A stretch of 9,113 bases of DNA from UBA6168 sp964442355. GTDB lineage: Bacteria; Bacteroidota; Bacteroidia; Chitinophagales; Saprospiraceae. This document shows, in pieces, positions 7,801 through 9,113 of the stretch; positions within the stretch are counted from its first letter, which is position 1; each line of letters starts with the position of its first letter. A program made the translations under genes and the position numbers. The stretch is from contig CAYTZS010000210.1 in the NCBI GenBank assembly GCA_964442355.1, positions 1 through 9,113 of the forward strand, read 5' to 3'. The notes under the pieces are model-generated. The model saw nothing but the letters and a program-made list of their open reading frames with translations. It was not told the DNA's origin and did not search any database.

Positions 7801-9113
7801 GGGCGCCACTGGGGGGAATGGTGGCGGCAAAATCAACATAAACACCCCCCTGCTCATCGCCAACGGCCCTATCACTGCCAATGGCAACAATGGCAGTGGG
7901 TTAGCTGGTGGCGGTGCTGGCGGTGCTATTTTGCTCTTTGCCGGAGAAATATCCGGCACAAGCCAAGTGCAGGCAAATGGTGGGGTTGGCCCTTTCGGAC
8001 CAGGTGAATACGCTGGCAATGGCGGCGGCGGTAGGGTCGCCATTTACACCAATAACCCATTGTTGCCAGCAGGCAATGTCAAAGCCTCGCAAGGTGTCAA
8101 CAGCCCCAACGCACTGGCACAACCCGGCACCGTCATTTACACCTCCTGCGGCTACGAAAACAACGTGGGCATTGACACCATACTGCATCCCAGACCGGGC
8201 GTACTGCCGCCGGACACTACGATTGTTCCAAGGGTCGTCGTTAGAAACCTCTCTCCCGGCAACCTCGTCTTCCCTGTCACCTTCGACATCGGCAGCAGCT
8301 ACCACGACGAGTCTTTCGTCAGCCTCGCCTCCGGTCAGAAGGACACCATTCAGTTTACACCCTACACGACTACAATGCCTGGCACGATTGCCGCTGTTGC
8401 CAAAACCAACAGGCAAGGCGATGATTGTTCGGCAACCAATCAAAAATCGGTCAACATCGCCGTCAATACAGGGGCTGGCCCTGTCATCATTGCTTCAACA
8501 CCCGGCTCAGGTGGCAACACAGGCGCTGCCACACTCCGCATCACAGGGCAAAACTTCAAGCCCAATATCAAAGCCTGGCTCGTGCCGCCCGGCGGCGGAA
8601 TGCTGATGGCGCATTATACCGAATTCAAGGACTCCACCCTGATTTTCGCTTCGTTCAACCTATCTGGTGCAGTCATCGGCATGTACGACCTTGCGGTGCA
8701 AAACCCTGATTTACAGGAAAGTACCTTCCAAGATGGCTTTGAGGTAAAAGCTGGCACTATTGGCTGGGAAGGCTTTGCGCAGCCGGGTTGCCTTGCGGGG
8801 AATTTTGACTCGGGGCAGTTGCTGGAAATTGAATTGTATTATCCTGAAACGGTTCGGCAAGGCAGACTCTTTCCTGTCCGTATTGACTTCAAAAATAAAG
8901 GCAATATTGATATTCCGACCCCCACCAGGATACTGGTTGCAGACACCAAGCGAAATGAGGACCCTAATGACCCACCTCAATTTCATCAGCTTGGCTTTTT
9001 GGGTTTTACTCCTGAATCAGTAATGAGTAAAGAATTTAAAGAATTGACGCTTGAACTGTCAGAGCCAGGTGGTCCACCTAATATTCTTCGTGCCGGAACA
9101 AGTGGTAGTATTT
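4850..9113 (+). CDS. Giant secreted repeat protein (putative adhesin/surface protein), 3' end outside window
   Basis: One frame is open without a stop from ATG 4850 to the right edge, giving at least 1421 residues. Residues 1-32 form a signal peptide: basic RSLKRYF, a hydrophobic LTTAMGLFFWAQQAV, and probable cleavage after AVS. Residues 34-72 are short beta-strand repeats (VTVQAGGVLTVDGVLTV), suggesting a right-handed beta-solenoid. Three related modules follow at 73-329, 511-778 and 867-1099, each ending in a GGGGGRIA-type block and a GTVFLK or GTVIYT strand. Between copies 1 and 2 lies Asn/Thr-rich beta-repeat sequence. About 1118-1206 looks like a CARDB/APHP-type Ig-like domain. About 1210-1302 looks like an IPT/TIG domain (PGSGGNTGAATLRITGQNF). 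From 1303 another beta-rich region begins, with a conserved-looking RQGRLFPVRIDFKNKGNIDI at 1336-1355. No catalytic motif is seen. Export to the surface, perhaps by type IX secretion, is plausible, but the C-terminus that would show it is missing. ATG 4853 is an equivalent start. Confidence 0.9.
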   Translation, partial: MMNKYYLAFRSLKRYFLTTAMGLFFWAQQAVSQNNLIVTGAQTITGSATYDNVTVQAGGVLTVDGVLTVNQNMTVENSGTVTHSPRFEAGLTLSVAGTLHIQTGGQITTVGKGLKGGFNGSIFSPDGETYNDAGQIAIGSKRGDNLSSNTSIWGSAGGSYGGRGAFGRIGSNFPDIVSNLEYGTLENPNKLGAGAGGSPGAGANAPGGNGGGLITINAGQLIVDGAINADGQAQSGGSGSGGSIKITATDISGNGNISSKGGSPLVYGIIPGAGGGGRIAMYYTTLTIPTNKISCKGGVSPYSQLFHANAGTVFLKAANQQFGKVLVDNQGTISQFETKLRTSLSNLDELVLVGDTKVKFDNSNGTPLTITNPILLQSLSKLYVANGSNIGISNPIGFDIVLASGALLDIGTNTTIVANSMSVNNATCNLGGNFTIAQSSDFLLTGNGTVKVLGNSTFSIPTFEPTNFNNGTFHLTGGSTLEVASNSITIGNGAIWMKDGKVGIADQLNNLTIESGGTVTHSVRYEPGLTLNVLGTLDIKTGGQINTVGKGLRGGGLSGSIFGYFGEAYDANGTIVIGSGKTNLFFSDQDPGGSYGGIGGKTVNRPGGEPNKCYGLIEDPAFLGSGGASNGNDGTTYGGNGGGRVTINSNALVVNGSINVNGENGRWCSCTCCPTSGGGAGGSGGSLKVTSSSISGAGTIQAKGGGVTHFANPSGGGGGRIALFYDDLSLPVANILLEGGKCFVNNQVLDRPSQNGSAGTLYLKKNSDQAGQIVIDNNNVNCNAFTPFLSNLTTTTSLTIKRKGKFVVEDGKTLKLNSIDNTLFSAAGELWVTSGSRIDLNSYDISIENGILIKDGKLGAQDQLNSVTIDAGGVLTHSVRNVKGLKLNATQKVEIKTGGAINCDAKGLLGGFGNAINQVGNAALQIGETFDANGNIIRFGANMCGASHGGLGSSGSAGNTIQPVYGDKHFPEFLGSGGCGSAGWGATGGNGGGKININTPLLIANGPITANGNNGSGLAGGGAGGAILLFAGEISGTSQVQANGGVGPFGPGEYAGNGGGGRVAIYTNNPLLPAGNVKASQGVNSPNALAQPGTVIYTSCGYENNVGIDTILHPRPGVLPPDTTIVPRVVVRNLSPGNLVFPVTFDIGSSYHDESFVSLASGQKDTIQFTPYTTTMPGTIAAVAKTNRQGDDCSATNQKSVNIAVNTGAGPVIIASTPGSGGNTGAATLRITGQNFKPNIKAWLVPPGGGMLMAHYTEFKDSTLIFASFNLSGAVIGMYDLAVQNPDLQESTFQDGFEVKAGTIGWEGFAQPGCLAGNFDSGQLLEIELYYPETVRQGRLFPVRIDFKNKGNIDIPTPTRILVADTKRNEDPNDPPQFHQLGFLGFTPESVMSKEFKELTLELSEPGGPPNILRAGTSGSI
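5066..5836 (+). repeat. Glycine-rich protein module, copy 1 of 3 (about 257 aa)
   Basis: This encodes residues 73-329 of the giant protein. Landmarks in order are TVENSGTVTHS, GLTLSVAGTL, TGGQITTVGKGLKGG, GGSYGGRG, GGNGGGLITIN, GSGGSIKITATDISG, GAGGGGRIAMYY and GTVFLKAANQ. Copies 2 and 3 show the same order, so this is a true duplicated module and not just low complexity. Confidence 0.85.
6380..7183 (+). repeat. Glycine-rich protein module, copy 2 of 3 (about 268 aa)
   Basis: This encodes residues 511-778. It is closest to copy 1: TIESGGTVTHS, GLTLNVLGTL, TGGQINTVGKGLRGG, GGSYGGIG, GGNGGGRVTIN, GSGGSLKVTSSSISG, GGGGGRIALFY and GTLYLKKNSD. It alone carries a cysteine cluster (Cys 668, 670, 672, 673). 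Boundaries are set by alignment by eye. Confidence 0.85.
7448..8146 (+). repeat. Glycine-rich protein module, copy 3 of 3 (about 233 aa)
   Basis: This encodes residues 867-1099. It is the most diverged and shortest copy: TIDAGGVLTHS, TGGAINCDAKGLLGG, HGGLGSSG, GGNGGGKININ, GAGGAILLFAGEISG, GNGGGGRVAIY and GTVIYTS. It is preceded, like copy 2, by an (I/L)xxKDGK(V/L)GxxDQLN linker. Confidence 0.8.

Noticed and set aside
6768..8040. Similar G-rich DNA stretches (such as GGCGGCGGTAGGG) that look like short DNA repeats
   Set aside because: They encode the GGGGGRIA and GGNGGG blocks of the protein modules and are explained by the protein repeats. No periodic array or CRISPR-like spacing is present.
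7901..8606. Overlapping open frames on both strands (180 codons minus, 232 codons plus) in the G/C-rich part of the giant gene
   Set aside because: G/C-rich third positions remove stop codons in the other frames. Neither product shows domain character, and both lie within the well-supported domain-coding frame.

Overview
The window looks like a chromosomal stretch from a member of the Bacteroidota, probably near Saprospiria or Cytophagia. Three intergenic regions carry matches to the Bacteroidota promoter type (TTG or TTTG, about 18 bases, TAnnTTTG). Ribosome binding sites are not conspicuous. The gene content also fits: a CHAT protein beside a sigma/anti-sigma pair, a free-standing LytTR regulator, and a very large Gly/Asn/Thr-rich secreted protein. 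The taxon is inferred; no rRNA or other marker gene is present.

Left part (1-1875) is a likely signalling cluster. The 3' end of a CHAT-domain protease-like gene (His and Cys of the catalytic dyad visible, C-terminal membrane anchor) runs rightward. It meets, tail to tail with a 12-base overlap, a leftward two-gene operon: an ECF-type RNA polymerase sigma factor (1282-1875) followed by a membrane-spanning anti-sigma-like protein with a C-terminal TPR-like domain (524-1285). The two operon genes overlap by ATGA. The inferred topologies put the CHAT domain and the TPR domain on the same, periplasmic, side of the inner membrane.

Middle part (1876-4658): a small secreted protein with one fibronectin-III-like domain (2161-2508) converges on a 483-residue all-helical protein of unknown function (2533-3984, minus strand). 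A hairpin lies at their junction. A divergent intergenic region of about 300 bases then separates the helical protein from a 123-residue stand-alone LytTR DNA-binding protein (4287-4658).

Right part (4850-9113) is one uninterrupted reading frame of at least 1421 codons, open at the right edge. It begins with a signal peptide and has a good Bacteroidota promoter upstream. Its N-terminal 1100 residues hold three diverged copies of a 230-270 residue glycine-rich module, embedded in predicted beta-solenoid sequence. These are followed by a CARDB-like region, an IPT/TIG-like domain and the start of another beta-rich domain. This is most likely a cell-surface or secreted giant protein whose C-terminus, and so its export signal or effector domain, lies outside the window. 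Many open frames on other strands across this gene are shadows of its biased composition.
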